Assembly (NCBI RefSeq): GCF_000954115.1
Contig: NZ_CP010797.1
Coordinates: 3,906,001-3,970,000, forward strand
From: Rhodococcus sp. B7740
GTDB taxonomy: Bacteria; Actinomycetota; Actinomycetes; Mycobacteriales; Mycobacteriaceae
Direction of reading: 5' to 3'
DNA length: 64,000 nucleotides
Each line of letters begins with the position of its first letter. Within the stretch, counting starts at the first letter, position 1. Below the pieces are notes generated by a model. It saw nothing but the letters and a program-made list of their open reading frames with translations, was not told the origin of the DNA and made no database searches. Positions 45,522 through 54,185 of this stretch are shown piece by piece. The translations under genes and the position numbers were made by a program.

Positions 45522-46813
45522 GCGCCGGTGACCTCGGCTATTCCGCTCTGCAACGCGGAGACGGTGGCAGCGGCATCCTGCGAACCCGCGAAGGCGAGAT
45601 CGAGCTGCTCCTTCAGAACCGGGATGATCGCCGACATCGACGGGGATGCCACCTGAGCTGCATCCTGCGGCTGCACGGTGGTCGCCTGTGCCGCGAAGAT
45701 CGGAGCCAGCTCCGACCGGACGTCGAACTCGAGGTCGGAGTTGAGCAGGTCGTTGCGCGTCGGCAGCAGTGAGGCGGCCCGGCAGAAGTTCCGCATCTGC
45801 TCCTGCTGGGTGACGAACTCCAGGAACGACGCCGCCAGCTCCGGCTGAGAGGTCTGCGACGTCGCCACGAGTGCATTGCCGCCGAAGTCGCCGCCGCCCC
45901 GGCGATCTCGCGGCGCATAGGTGGCCGTCCAATCGAAACTGGCCGTGGCATCGGCGTCGGGCAATTGGAACGCACCCGACCAGACCATGGCCACCGACTG
46001 CGAGAACCAGGCCTCGCTGGCGTAACTCGACGATGCGATGGTGTTGTTGGCCGGCACGTAGCCCTTGGAGAAGAAGGACGACGAGAATTCGACGGCCCGT
46101 CGAGCCTCGTCGGAGTCGATCAGTGGCGTCTTCTGGTCCTCGGCCAGGAAGGATCCGCCGGCCTGGAACAGCAGGCTGAGCCAGCGGGTGACACCGTTGC
46201 CCTGCCAGTTGTAGGCCCATGGGTACTGGTCCGCCGGCAGCGAGGAACGCAGTCGGTCACCGATCGACGCCAACTCGTCCCACGTCCAGGCGTCGTCCAG
46301 AGTGGTCGGAACCGAGTCGATACCGGCCTGCGACAACAGGTTTCGGTTCACCAGAATTGCCGAGGTATCGGTGTGGTGCGGCAGGCCGTAGGGAATTCCG
46401 CCGTTCTGCACCGCAGCCCACGCCGTCGGCGTGAACTGATCACGTGTGTCCGACGCCAACAGCGGCGACAGATCCAGCAGTTGGCCGCGGCCTGCATACG
46501 CGCCGAACGTGTAGTACGGCACGCGGAAGATGTCGGGCGGATTGCCCGCCTGGAGCTGGGCGTCGATGTTGGTGAACATCTGCTCGTACGGCACCGCGTT
46601 GAGGGTGATCGTCGACCCGGGATTGGCCGCCTCGAACGCGCTGATCGAGGCCCGGAAGCCGGCCAACTCGGCGTCGGTTCCCCACGTGGTGAACGTCAGC
46701 GTGCCCTCGGCCTGTTGCGACGGGCTGGACTTGACGAAACCGCACCCCGCCAGCAGCAACGGCACTGCGGCGGCACCGGATCCGATCAGGAAGGATCGAC
46801 GATCGAGAGGCAT
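45518..46813 (-). CDS. Sugar ABC transporter solute-binding lipoprotein
   Basis: 431-aa solute-binding protein. The N-terminus LDRRSFLIGSGAA is a twin-arginine signal and LLLAGC the lipobox (Cys about 24), so it is a Tat-exported lipoprotein. The fold is family-1 extracellular sugar-binding (TLTFTTWGTDAELAGF, FEAANPGSTITLNAVPYEQM). It captures the sugar for the two permeases. ATG 46813 gives this signal; upstream frame residues lack it. No ATPase gene follows. Confidence 0.9.
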   Translation of the reverse strand: MPLDRRSFLIGSGAAAVPLLLAGCGFVKSSPSQQAEGTLTFTTWGTDAELAGFRASISAFEAANPGSTITLNAVPYEQMFTNIDAQLQAGNPPDIFRVPYYTFGAYAGRGQLLDLSPLLASDTRDQFTPTAWAAVQNGGIPYGLPHHTDTSAILVNRNLLSQAGIDSVPTTLDDAWTWDELASIGDRLRSSLPADQYPWAYNWQGNGVTRWLSLLFQAGGSFLAEDQKTPLIDSDEARRAVEFSSSFFSKGYVPANNTIASSSYASEAWFSQSVAMVWSGAFQLPDADATASFDWTATYAPRDRRGGGDFGGNALVATSQTSQPELAASFLEFVTQQEQMRNFCRAASLLPTRNDLLNSDLEFDVRSELAPIFAAQATTVQPQDAAQVASPSMSAIIPVLKEQLDLAFAGSQDAAATVSALQSGIAEVTGA

Positions 46814-46901
46814 TGCTGGGCTCCGTTCATCGGCTGCCGGTGCGGCAGACCAACTGGTCCGCCGCAGGGTAACCACGACGGTCTGCGCCCAAACCCGGCC
46901 G

Positions 46902-47918
46902 TCAGCTTCGGTTGCGCCCGGTGTGGTCGTACTCGACTCGGTGTGCACCGTCGCCCAGGTCGTCGAGCAGAATCGTCGCCGCCACGGGGCGGCCAGGAGG
47001 TAGGAGCCGGACCGTCACCGCGCCTGCTTCGGCGGCATCGAGTGCGCTCGACGCGGCGGCCACGATGCGTTCTCGGGCGTCGTCGTCGAGAGCGTTCGGA
47101 GATCGGTCGTCGAGCAGCATCACCTCCACCCCGCGGGCCCGCGCAGACCTGGCCGCGCGAGCGAGGTCGGGCCGAACCAGACCGCGGGCGCGCAGGGTGT
47201 CGCGAAGTTCGGCTTCGAGCAGCCGACACGCGAGGATCTCCTCGTCGGTGGGATCGGGACCGTCGGCGATGCGCTGCAGCAGCGGACGGGCCAACGCGTC
47301 GAGACTGGCCAGCCGAGCGTCGCGTTCCTCGAGAACTGCCGCCGCGGCAGCCTGGGACGCGATGCGCACCGTCGACTGCCTGCGCAGCTCGAAAATTGCC
47401 GCGGCCAGCGGACGGATGGTGAACGCGAAGAACGTCGACATCAACAGCGGCGCGATGTTGATGGCGCTGAACGAGAGTCCGTACAGAAATCCCTGACCCG
47501 TCACGACCGCCCAACCGATGGCCACGGACATGGTCAGTGTCAACCCGACCCACGCGGCCAGCGTCCGACCGCGCACGCACATGAAGGTGTAGATCACCAG
47601 TGGCATGCCCAGCGGCCACGTCTGCAGGCTCCCGTTCAGCGGTACCGGCACCACTGTGAAGACCAGGGCGGCTGCCACCGGGCCCGATAGGGTCATCAGT
47701 ACGGTCGACCGCAGGCTCGGCGGGTCACCCGGCGCGCGGAGCAACAGGATGACCGCGGCCGAGAGCGCCAGCACCGCGGCGTATTCGGGCCACACCGCGG
47801 ACACCCCGGTCAGGGTCGTCGATGCACACACCAGGCACGCGAGGATGAAGAATCCGGCAACCGCATATGCAGCTGCCGACTTCATCGACAGCAGATCGCG
47901 AACGTCCTCGCCGTTCAT
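46902..47918 (-). CDS. Sensor-kinase-like membrane protein with degenerate catalytic domain
   Basis: 338-aa protein with about seven membrane helices (1-180), then a coiled region (SQAAAAAVLEERDARLASLD) and a C-terminal domain resembling HATPase in layout only. I see no phospho-acceptor His and no N-, G1- or G2-box. It overlaps the preceding histidine kinase gene by four bases. It may be a kinase partner or pseudo-kinase. No response regulator is adjacent. Confidence 0.6.
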   Translation of the reverse strand: MNGEDVRDLLSMKSAAAYAVAGFFILACLVCASTTLTGVSAVWPEYAAVLALSAAVILLLRAPGDPPSLRSTVLMTLSGPVAAALVFTVVPVPLNGSLQTWPLGMPLVIYTFMCVRGRTLAAWVGLTLTMSVAIGWAVVTGQGFLYGLSFSAINIAPLLMSTFFAFTIRPLAAAIFELRRQSTVRIASQAAAAAVLEERDARLASLDALARPLLQRIADGPDPTDEEILACRLLEAELRDTLRARGLVRPDLARAARSARARGVEVMLLDDRSPNALDDDARERIVAAASSALDAAEAGAVTVRLLPPGRPVAATILLDDLGDGAHRVEYDHTGRNRS

Positions 47919-49099
47919 CGCTTCCAGCCCAATCGCACGATGGTGCCTGCGGCGGAGGACACGATGTCGGCAGATCCGCCGTCGAGCTGACGCATCCGGC
48001 CCTCGATGCTGACGGCGACGCCGAGTCGGTGGGGCGGCACCGAGCGTCGATCGAAGCCGATGCCGTCGTCCATCACGGTGATCTCCACCGTCGACGGAGC
48101 CAGCCGGGCTGTGACCGACCGTTTCGATGCCTGTGCGTGAATCAGACTGTTGCGCAACGCTTCGGCCAGTGCGGCAGCGATGGCTCGTACTGTCTCGGCC
48201 GGGTACTGCTCCGTCCGCTCCAACAAGTCGTCTTTCACGGTGAATTCGATCGACTCGTCGACCGTCGTTGCGGCAGAACGGAGCTGAGCCAAAACCTCGT
48301 CGGCCGAGAACGTTTCGAGGACGGTGCCTGTGGTCAGGTCATCCAGATGCATCAGAGCCGAGCGGGCCTGACGCGCCAGGCTTGGCGTGCGGCCGTGGCG
48401 AGTCACGGCGAGCAGTGAGGACATGACCTCGTCGTGGATCAGCGCGTCCAACCGTTCGCGCTCGACCTCGCGCGCGGTGGCCGCAGCCGCCCGGGCTGCG
48501 TCGTCGTGTGTCGTCGAGATCGTCGCGTCGAGAATGCGTCCGGTACGTACCGCGGCCAGTGTTGCGGCGACGAACACCGTGCAGAACATCATTGCGAAGC
48601 AGATCTCCGCGACGATGTTGCTGCGGGGGAACGGTTCTCGCACAGCTTGATTGGAGAGCTGTACGAGAACGACGCTGACGGTCATGTGAACGAACGCCGG
48701 GACGGGGTGCCACACCGTCGCAGCAGCAAGTGCCGCCACGCCGGGAAATGCCGCGAGAAACGTTCCCCCCTGATCGAACGTCACGCCGTCCCAGGCAGTC
48801 CACCACAGCGCGGCCATGACCGGGAACGCCAGCGCGGCGATGGATCCGGCCGTACGAATCACTCCGATGCTGGGGTGAAATGTGGAGGCCGCGAAGGCGA
48901 AACCGGTGCCGAACACGACGGCCACTGTCGTCGGAGTCCACCACCCGGGAACGACGTTTCCGGTGCGTGCGATATCGGGAATCAACAGCAGCAGGTACGC
49001 CCCGTAACCGACACCGACGAATCGGCCGGTGATTCGGATCAGCCGATCGGTCGAGTGGTGCGCCGCATCGGTCGTGCTCACCTGCTGGTCGTCGTCCAT
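47915..49099 (-). CDS. Membrane sensor histidine kinase
   Basis: 394-aa kinase with about six membrane helices (25-200). The HisKA_3-like segment ERERLDALIHDEVMSSLLAV has His-Asp, and the HATPase has EALRNSLIHAQ, VMDDGIGFD and RLGVAVSIEGR. It lies 33 bases downstream of the TMEM165 gene on the same strand and overlaps the second kinase-like gene. The cognate regulator is not in the neighbourhood. Confidence 0.85.
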   Translation of the reverse strand: MDDDQQVSTTDAAHHSTDRLIRITGRFVGVGYGAYLLLLIPDIARTGNVVPGWWTPTTVAVVFGTGFAFAASTFHPSIGVIRTAGSIAALAFPVMAALWWTAWDGVTFDQGGTFLAAFPGVAALAAATVWHPVPAFVHMTVSVVLVQLSNQAVREPFPRSNIVAEICFAMMFCTVFVAATLAAVRTGRILDATISTTHDDAARAAAATAREVERERLDALIHDEVMSSLLAVTRHGRTPSLARQARSALMHLDDLTTGTVLETFSADEVLAQLRSAATTVDESIEFTVKDDLLERTEQYPAETVRAIAAALAEALRNSLIHAQASKRSVTARLAPSTVEITVMDDGIGFDRRSVPPHRLGVAVSIEGRMRQLDGGSADIVSSAAGTIVRLGWKR

Positions 49100-49132
49100 G
49101 CACCCCTCCCGGGAGAGGAGTGTAAACCAAGG

Positions 49133-49837
49133 TCAGGCGCGTTCGATGGTGGTCTGCTTCTCCGATTCGCGTGCGGCCCGGGTGCGGGAGCGTCGAACGA
49201 ACACGGCGACGACGACGGCGGACATCACGACAACCGCTGCGGCAGCGATGTACGGGGCTGCGGTGCCCGGCATCAGGCCCTCGAAGAACAGGACGGCACC
49301 GAAGACGAAGAACAGGATGGCCGCGCCGTACTGAATGATGCGTTCCGGCAAGTGCTTTCCGAGCACTGCGCCGACCACGATGGCGAGTGCATCTGCCGCG
49401 ACCATGCCGACCGTCGAGCCGATCCAGACGCCGACCCAGTCGTTGTCGGCGGCGAGAGTGACGGTGGCCAGCATCGTCTTGTCGCCCAGCTCGGCGAGGA
49501 AGAACGCCGAGGCGATCGCGAGGAACGCGGATTTGGTGACCCGGGAGGCTTTCGCGCCCTCGTCGTCGGACAGGGAATCGCCGCGCAGCGTCCAGAGTCC
49601 GAAGATGACGAACGCGACGCCGCCGACGATGGAGATCAGCTCGGTGGGAATCGACACCCCGAGGAAGTGGCCGACCGCGACCGAGACCAGGTGCACGACG
49701 GTGGTGGCGACGGTGATGCCGCCGATGACGACGTACCACTTGTAGCGCAGGGCGAATGTCATGGCCATGAGCTGGGATTTGTCACCCAGCTCGGCGACGA
49801 AAATGACAGCGAAACTCAACAGTAATGCGGACAGCAC
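49133..49837 (-). CDS. TMEM165/GDT1 family manganese exporter
   Basis: 234-aa membrane protein with six helices and two copies of the signature E-x-G-D-K-S/T: VAELGDKSQ near residue 16 and LAELGDKTM near 115. Known members export Mn2+ or exchange Ca/Mn. GTG 49837 follows CGAGGAG. The leader contains a yybP-ykoY Mn riboswitch, so synthesis rises when Mn2+ is high. Its neighbour, SodA (Fe/Mn), fits Mn handling. Confidence 0.93.
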   Translation of the reverse strand: MLSALLLSFAVIFVAELGDKSQLMAMTFALRYKWYVVIGGITVATTVVHLVSVAVGHFLGVSIPTELISIVGGVAFVIFGLWTLRGDSLSDDEGAKASRVTKSAFLAIASAFFLAELGDKTMLATVTLAADNDWVGVWIGSTVGMVAADALAIVVGAVLGKHLPERIIQYGAAILFFVFGAVLFFEGLMPGTAAPYIAAAAVVVMSAVVVAVFVRRSRTRAARESEKQTTIERA

Positions 49838-49857
49838 AGAAGACTCCTCGGTCGTCG

Positions 49858-49962
49858 AACGGACCGAAGGTCTCGCCCACCGGAAGAACCGGTTCAGGTG
49901 CCGGGTCGCAGTTTTACGACCAGTATGTCGACACGTTGATTGGGGGCTACTCCCCTTCGCTG
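49858..49962 (-). promoter_or_regulatory. yybP-ykoY manganese riboswitch
   Basis: On the minus strand AAGGGGAGTAGCCC (around 49958-49945) and GGGCGAGACCTTCGG (around 49878-49864) are the two conserved loops of the yybP-ykoY aptamer, with GTCGACATACTGGTCG in between. It lies 21 bases before the ribosome site of the TMEM165 gene. It binds Mn2+ and turns on exporter expression. Confidence 0.85.
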
Positions 49963-50044
49963 TAGACGACTTTAAGTGCCGTTTCGCGAATTGTCCAATG
50001 CGCCAATAAGTTTGGGCACCCGAAAAATCGTGTGCGGGGAGCGG

Positions 50045-50572
50045 TCAGGACGCGAGGAGCATTGCCAAAACTGCGGTGTCGGGATCGCTGATCGGATCGA
50101 GGCCGACCCGGCTGACCATCGAGGTCACGGTGCCGTCGGATTCGGCCTCCACCCAGGCCGCCCGGTGATCGAGGCCGAGATGCGGAAGACCGGGGAGCAG
50201 AACGCAGCCGGACGCCGCGCCCGCACACTCCGGGAGTGTCGGTGTCGTCTCCGACGGTGGATGCAGCATCAGCAATGCGGCGGGTTGCTGCGCGGCGAAC
50301 CGTCCGGGAGCCAACGCGAAATCTCCGATCACCGGACCCTCGGCGACGACCAAGCCGACCGTCCCCGGCGCGGGGTCGTCGGGCAATTCCTCCCGCACCC
50401 CGAACACCGTCGACGTCGCCAACAGGCCCGGCATCGAGGCCACCCGCACGGCGAGGGCCAGAAATTGTGCCCATTCCTTGGTGGTGTCCGGCCAGCGGCC
50501 GGAGATCACGAATCCGCGCAGCAGACCGGCGGCGTGAAAAGGCGAGACACCGATGAGATCTCGATCGTCCAT
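50045..50572 (-). CDS. Hypothetical protein
   Basis: 175-aa soluble protein from ATG 50572 with GGAGGA 7 bases upstream. Segments such as MDDRDLIGVSPFHAAGLLRG and AGLLATSTVFGVREELP read like a compact globular domain; the end is DPDTAVLAMLLAS. No signal, membrane or metal motif. Family not recognised. Two GC-rich hairpins, one ending in TTTT, lie 75-140 bases upstream and may attenuate it. Confidence 0.6.
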   Translation of the reverse strand: MDDRDLIGVSPFHAAGLLRGFVISGRWPDTTKEWAQFLALAVRVASMPGLLATSTVFGVREELPDDPAPGTVGLVVAEGPVIGDFALAPGRFAAQQPAALLMLHPPSETTPTLPECAGAASGCVLLPGLPHLGLDHRAAWVEAESDGTVTSMVSRVGLDPISDPDTAVLAMLLAS

Positions 50573-50644
50573 TGCGCATTCCTCCCAGACAGGTACAGGG
50601 CTCGAAGCCGGGTACACGACGTTGGGTAGGAAGAGAATGACGTG

Positions 50645-50710
50645 AAAACGGCTGGCACACAAGATGGGGAGAGTGCCAGCCGAAACGTAGCCGCCCCCGG
50701 CGCTGCCGGG
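50645..50710 (-). other. Paired hairpins, possible attenuator or small RNA end
   Basis: CGGCTGGCAC/GTGCCAGCCG (50649-50682, 14-base loop) is followed on the minus strand by TTTTCACG. CCCGGC/GCCGGG (50696-50710) lies next to it. The first has terminator form and sits 76 bases before the start of the 50.0 kb hypothetical gene. Confidence 0.5.
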
Positions 50711-50785
50711 CATTCGCGACGCTCGACCACGGTATCGCCTCGATTCGGGCGACCCTTGCGGCAGCGAAGGCATGACTCGTTCGAC

Positions 50786-50824
50786 GAGACAGGGCCACCG
50801 CAATGGATGCGGTGGCCCTGTCTC
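50786..50824. terminator. Terminator after sodA
   Basis: A 17-bp perfect stem (GAGACAGGGCCACCGCA and its complement) with a 5-base loop begins 31 bases after the sodA stop. No U-run on the minus strand, but the stem is very stable. Confidence 0.75.
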
Positions 50825-50855
50825 GCAGTTGTTCGACTGTCGGCGATCTCCTCGG

Positions 50856-51479
50856 TTACGGGAAGATCAGACCCGGGGTCTTCGACGTCGCGGCCTCGAA
50901 ACGAGCCTGGACGTCGGCCCAGTTGACGACGTTCCAGAACGCCTTCACGTAATCGGCCTTGACGTTCTTGTACTGCAGGTAGAAGGCGTGCTCCCACATG
51001 TCGACCTGGAGCAGCGGGATGATGCCGAGCGGCACGTTGGCCTGCTGATCGTAGAGCTGGAAGGTGAGCAGCTTCTTGCCGAGCGAGTCGTAGCCCAGAA
51101 CTGCCCAGCCGGAGCCCTGCAGGCCGTTGGCGGCAGCGGTGAACTGTGCGCGGAACTTGTCGAACGAACCGAACTGGTCGTCGATCGCGGCAGCGAGCTC
51201 ACCCTCGGGCTTGTCGCCACCGTTGGGCGAGAGGTTCTTCCACCAGATGGAGTGGTTGACGTGGCCACCGAGGTGGAACGCGAGGTTCTTCTCCAGCAGG
51301 AAAATGGCTGCATGATCGTCGTTGTCACGCGCTGCGGCGAGCTTTTCGACCGCGGTGTTGGCGCCTGCGACATAGGTGGCGTGGTGCTTGGAATGGTGAA
51401 GCTCGTTGATCTCGCCCGAGATGTGCGGCTCGAGGGCGGAGTAATCGAAATCAAGGTCGGGCAAGGTGTACTCGGACAC
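50856..51479 (-). CDS. sodA: Superoxide dismutase (Fe/Mn)
   Basis: 207-aa enzyme dismutating superoxide. Metal ligands H28 (ELHHSKHH), H76 (HVNHSIWW), D160 and H164 ([10 protein letters not shown]) are all present. GTG 51479 gives [19 protein letters not shown] precedes it. Monocistronic, with a strong terminator. Lies beside the TMEM165 Mn exporter and Mn riboswitch. Mn versus Fe preference cannot be fixed by eye. Confidence 0.95.
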   Translation of the reverse strand: MSEYTLPDLDFDYSALEPHISGEINELHHSKHHATYVAGANTAVEKLAAARDNDDHAAIFLLEKNLAFHLGGHVNHSIWWKNLSPNGGDKPEGELAAAIDDQFGSFDKFRAQFTAAANGLQGSGWAVLGYDSLGKKLLTFQLYDQQANVPLGIIPLLQVDMWEHAFYLQYKNVKADYVKAFWNVVNWADVQARFEAATSKTPGLIFP

Positions 51480-51739
51480 GTGGTTCCCTTCTCTAACGAC
51501 GCCGTACCCATCATGTGATGCGGGCACGTTCGTCCTACTGCGGATCATTCGTAGGGTTCAACCCAATCTCATTCCTACCCCCAGTGCAACAGTTGTAACC
51601 GAGATGCTTTTCTCGGAATAATTTCGCGTGAACGAGACAGTCGAATTGTTCGGCTGTGAATCCGCTCCGAATATCACGAAACAGTTGCGCATCGGCTGCG
51701 GATTGGTCCAATACATGAACGGAACCTAAACTCCAGGGT

Positions 51740-52879
51740 GTGGATGGGGACCGACCGAGCCGGAACACGGTCGACGAGTCCGTCGCCGCACAGCCGGTGA
51801 TCGCGCCCCGAGTGCAGATGGACGGTGCCGACCTCCTTCGCGTCATCGCCGTCCTCGCGGTGCTCTACTCGCACATCTCGTTCTATCTGCTCGACGACGT
51901 CGGCGGCGGCTGGTGGATGATCGACGTCGTCGACACCGTCCTGATCCAGGACGCCGGCCTCAACATGCACCTGTCGTTCGTCGGCGTCAGCATCTTCATG
52001 CTGCTCACCGGCCTGCTGATCACCCGATCCGCCATGCGGCAATCGCGTCGGGACTTCATGGTCGCGCGTCTCGCCCGCCTCGTCCCGGCCCTCTGGTTCG
52101 CCATCGCGATGGCCGTCATCCTCGTCAAGCTCGGACTCAACGGAATGTTCAGCGGCCAACCCGGCATCACCAACGGGGAGGCATTTCTCAGCTTCTTCCT
52201 CGGTGGTTTCTTCCTTCGACCCGAGGTCGCCGTCCTCGGTGTCACCTGGACCCTCGTCGTGCAGATCGTGTTCTACCTCTACTGCATCTCCATGCGCGGA
52301 ACGCTGCGCACCAGGCCCATCGTGGTGCCACTGGTCGGCGCAGCATTGTGCGCGCTGGTGATCGTCTACAACCTCTACCTCCCGCAGCCCTACACGATCC
52401 CGTTCCTGACCAAGGTCGCGGGCGTACTCCCGACCCTGTTCCTCGGCCAGATCATCTACCTCGGATGGGCACGACTGATCACCTGGCGATGGGTCGTCCT
52501 CGGCGTCGTCGCCCAGATCGAAGTGATCCGACTGGCCATCGAAGTCCACACCTTCTGGATGGGCGGCACCCACCTCTGGACCCTGCTGGTCGTCACCGGC
52601 ACCGTCCTCGTCCTCGCCCGATACGACGGACCCATCACCCGCTGGCCCGTCGTCAAGTGGATCGGCACCCGCAGCTACGCGATCTACCTGATCCACACCC
52701 TCGTGCTCTACCGCATCTACGCAACCGTCGAACCGCACCTGGGCGCCACCGCCGCCGTCCTGGCATTCCTGGCCGGCACCGCCGCACTCGCCGAAATCAT
52801 CTACCGCTGGATCGAATTGCCCGCCGCACGACACATCAGCGCGCACTACTCACGCCTACGCACCCGATCCGCCGCCTGA
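51740..52879 (+). CDS. Acyltransferase-3 family membrane protein
   Basis: 379-aa protein with ten or so helices, of the acyltransferase_3/OafA family, which O-acylates sugars or lipids at the membrane. Conserved LRVIAVLAVLYSHISFYLL with the catalytic His, RDFMVARLARLVPALW with the Arg-Arg pair, WTLVVQIVFYLY, and SYAIYLIHTL near the end. GTG 51740 is the best start. The acceptor might be a cell-wall glycan. Upstream leader 51546-51739 holds no other feature I can support. Confidence 0.88.
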   Translation: MDGDRPSRNTVDESVAAQPVIAPRVQMDGADLLRVIAVLAVLYSHISFYLLDDVGGGWWMIDVVDTVLIQDAGLNMHLSFVGVSIFMLLTGLLITRSAMRQSRRDFMVARLARLVPALWFAIAMAVILVKLGLNGMFSGQPGITNGEAFLSFFLGGFFLRPEVAVLGVTWTLVVQIVFYLYCISMRGTLRTRPIVVPLVGAALCALVIVYNLYLPQPYTIPFLTKVAGVLPTLFLGQIIYLGWARLITWRWVVLGVVAQIEVIRLAIEVHTFWMGGTHLWTLLVVTGTVLVLARYDGPITRWPVVKWIGTRSYAIYLIHTLVLYRIYATVEPHLGATAAVLAFLAGTAALAEIIYRWIELPAARHISAHYSRLRTRSAA

Positions 52880-52900
52880 CCGAGCCCCCCGGGTACTCAA

Positions 52901-52949
52901 TGTGACATTCAGTGGACTTTTGGGCAGTCGATGTCACGTTGAGTGGACT
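52901..52949. repeat. Imperfect 18-bp direct repeat
   Basis: TGTGACATTCAGTGGACT (52901-52918) and TGTCACGTTGAGTGGACT (52932-52949) match at 15 of 18 positions, 31 bases apart, between convergent acyltransferase and LLM oxidoreductase genes. Confidence 0.6.
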
Positions 52950-52972
52950 CGGGCGGGTCGGTTTCTGGTCGA

Positions 52973-53908
52973 TCAGAGCTGCGGTAGAACCTCGGATGCG
53001 ACGAGTTCGAGGTGATCGAGATCGGTGAGGTCCATGGTCTGCAGGTACACGCGGGTCGCGCCGATGGCTCCGAAGCTGCCGATCTTGTCGACGAGTTCGG
53101 CTGGGCTTCCTGCGGCACCGTTCTCGCGTAGTTCGGACACCTCGCGGCCGATGGCGGCGGCGCGACGTGCGATTTCTTCTTCGGTGCGGCCGCAGCAGAG
53201 GACGAGGGCGTTGGAGTAGACGAGGGAGTCGGGGTCGCGGTCGGCGGCTGTGCAGGCTGCGCGGACGCGACCGAACTGGGTCTCGGTGTCGGCCAGCGAG
53301 GCGAAGGGGATGTTGAACTCGTCGGCGTATTTCGCGGCGAGTGCCGGGGTGCGCTTCTTGCCTCCGCCGCCGATGACGATGGGCGGGTGCGGTGTCTGCA
53401 CCGGCTTGGGCAGCGCGGGGGAATCGGTGACGGGATAGTGCGTGCCGGCGTGCGAAAAGGTCTCGCCGACGGGTGTGTTCCAGAGTCCGGTGACGACGGC
53501 AAGTTGCTCTTCGAGTCGGTCGAAGCGTTCGCCGAGCGGCGGGAACGGAATGCCGTAGGCCTTGTGTTCGTCCTCGAACCAGCCCGCACCGAGCCCGAGG
53601 TCGACGCGACCACCGCTCATCGCGTCGACCTGGGCGACGCTGATGGCCAGCGGCCCCGGGTAGCGGAAGGTCGCGGAGGTGACGAGGGTGCCGAGCCGAA
53701 TCGTCGAGGTCTCGCGGGCGAGCCCGGCCAGGGTGATCCAGGCATCGGTGGGGCCGGGGCCGCCGTCGCCGCTCATCGCGAGGTAGTGGTCGGACCGGAA
53801 GAATGCGCCGTAGCCGAACTCCTCGGCAGCTTTCGCGACGCGGAGCAGTTCGTCGTACGTGGCGCCTTGTTGCGGTTCGGTGAAGACGCGCAGCTCTGTG
53901 GAAGTCAT
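52973..53908 (-). CDS. LLM-class F420-dependent oxidoreductase
   Basis: 311-aa luciferase-like monooxygenase-fold enzyme. GYGAFFRSDHYLAMSG, SGGRVDLGLGAGWFEDEH and HPPIVIGGGGKKRTPALAAKYADE are family segments; the phosphate-binding GGGGKKRT fits F420 or FMN. Actinobacterial members usually use F420. It oxidises or reduces an unknown small molecule. Start ATG 53908. Confidence 0.87.
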   Translation of the reverse strand: MTSTELRVFTEPQQGATYDELLRVAKAAEEFGYGAFFRSDHYLAMSGDGGPGPTDAWITLAGLARETSTIRLGTLVTSATFRYPGPLAISVAQVDAMSGGRVDLGLGAGWFEDEHKAYGIPFPPLGERFDRLEEQLAVVTGLWNTPVGETFSHAGTHYPVTDSPALPKPVQTPHPPIVIGGGGKKRTPALAAKYADEFNIPFASLADTETQFGRVRAACTAADRDPDSLVYSNALVLCCGRTEEEIARRAAAIGREVSELRENGAAGSPAELVDKIGSFGAIGATRVYLQTMDLTDLDHLELVASEVLPQL

Positions 53909-53969
53909 GTTCGCCAGCCTAAACAGCGGATTATCGGAAGCGCAGACGACGGCTGTGTCAAATCACCAT

Positions 53970-54088
53970 CGATCCACAGGCGGAGTTGGTATTCGGTACA
54001 CCGCGAGACCGACTCGGAGCTTTGACCTGTGGATAGAAACCGGCACAGGCCCCGATTCTGTGGATCGATCTGTGGATACTGTGGATAA
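53970..54088. promoter_or_regulatory. Cluster of DnaA-box-like sequences
   Basis: TGTGGATAA (54080-54088; complement TTATCCACA, the perfect box), TGTGGATAC (54071-54079), TGTGGATCG (54059-54067) and TGTGGATAG (54028-54036) lie in one orientation, with CGATCCACA (53970-53978) opposite. The last two are directly adjacent and the next is 3 bases away. There is no dnaA or dnaN nearby, so this is not oriC. Confidence 0.55.
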
Positions 54089-54185
54089 CTCATGTGACTC
54101 GAGTGACGCAGGTCATAGCGAGACGGCGCTTCGGTCGAAAGGACACGGGTGGCAAGCCCGCGCGGACGCGTGACAAGATCGAGGT

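Noticed and set aside
51674-52846. Long open frame of about 390 codons on the minus strand
   Set aside because: Lies exactly opposite the acyltransferase gene and is extremely rich in Asp/Glu/Gly, the usual antisense shadow in high-GC DNA.
53970-54088. Chromosomal replication origin
   Set aside because: No dnaA, dnaN, rpmH or partition genes are near, and the window around it has ordinary genes.
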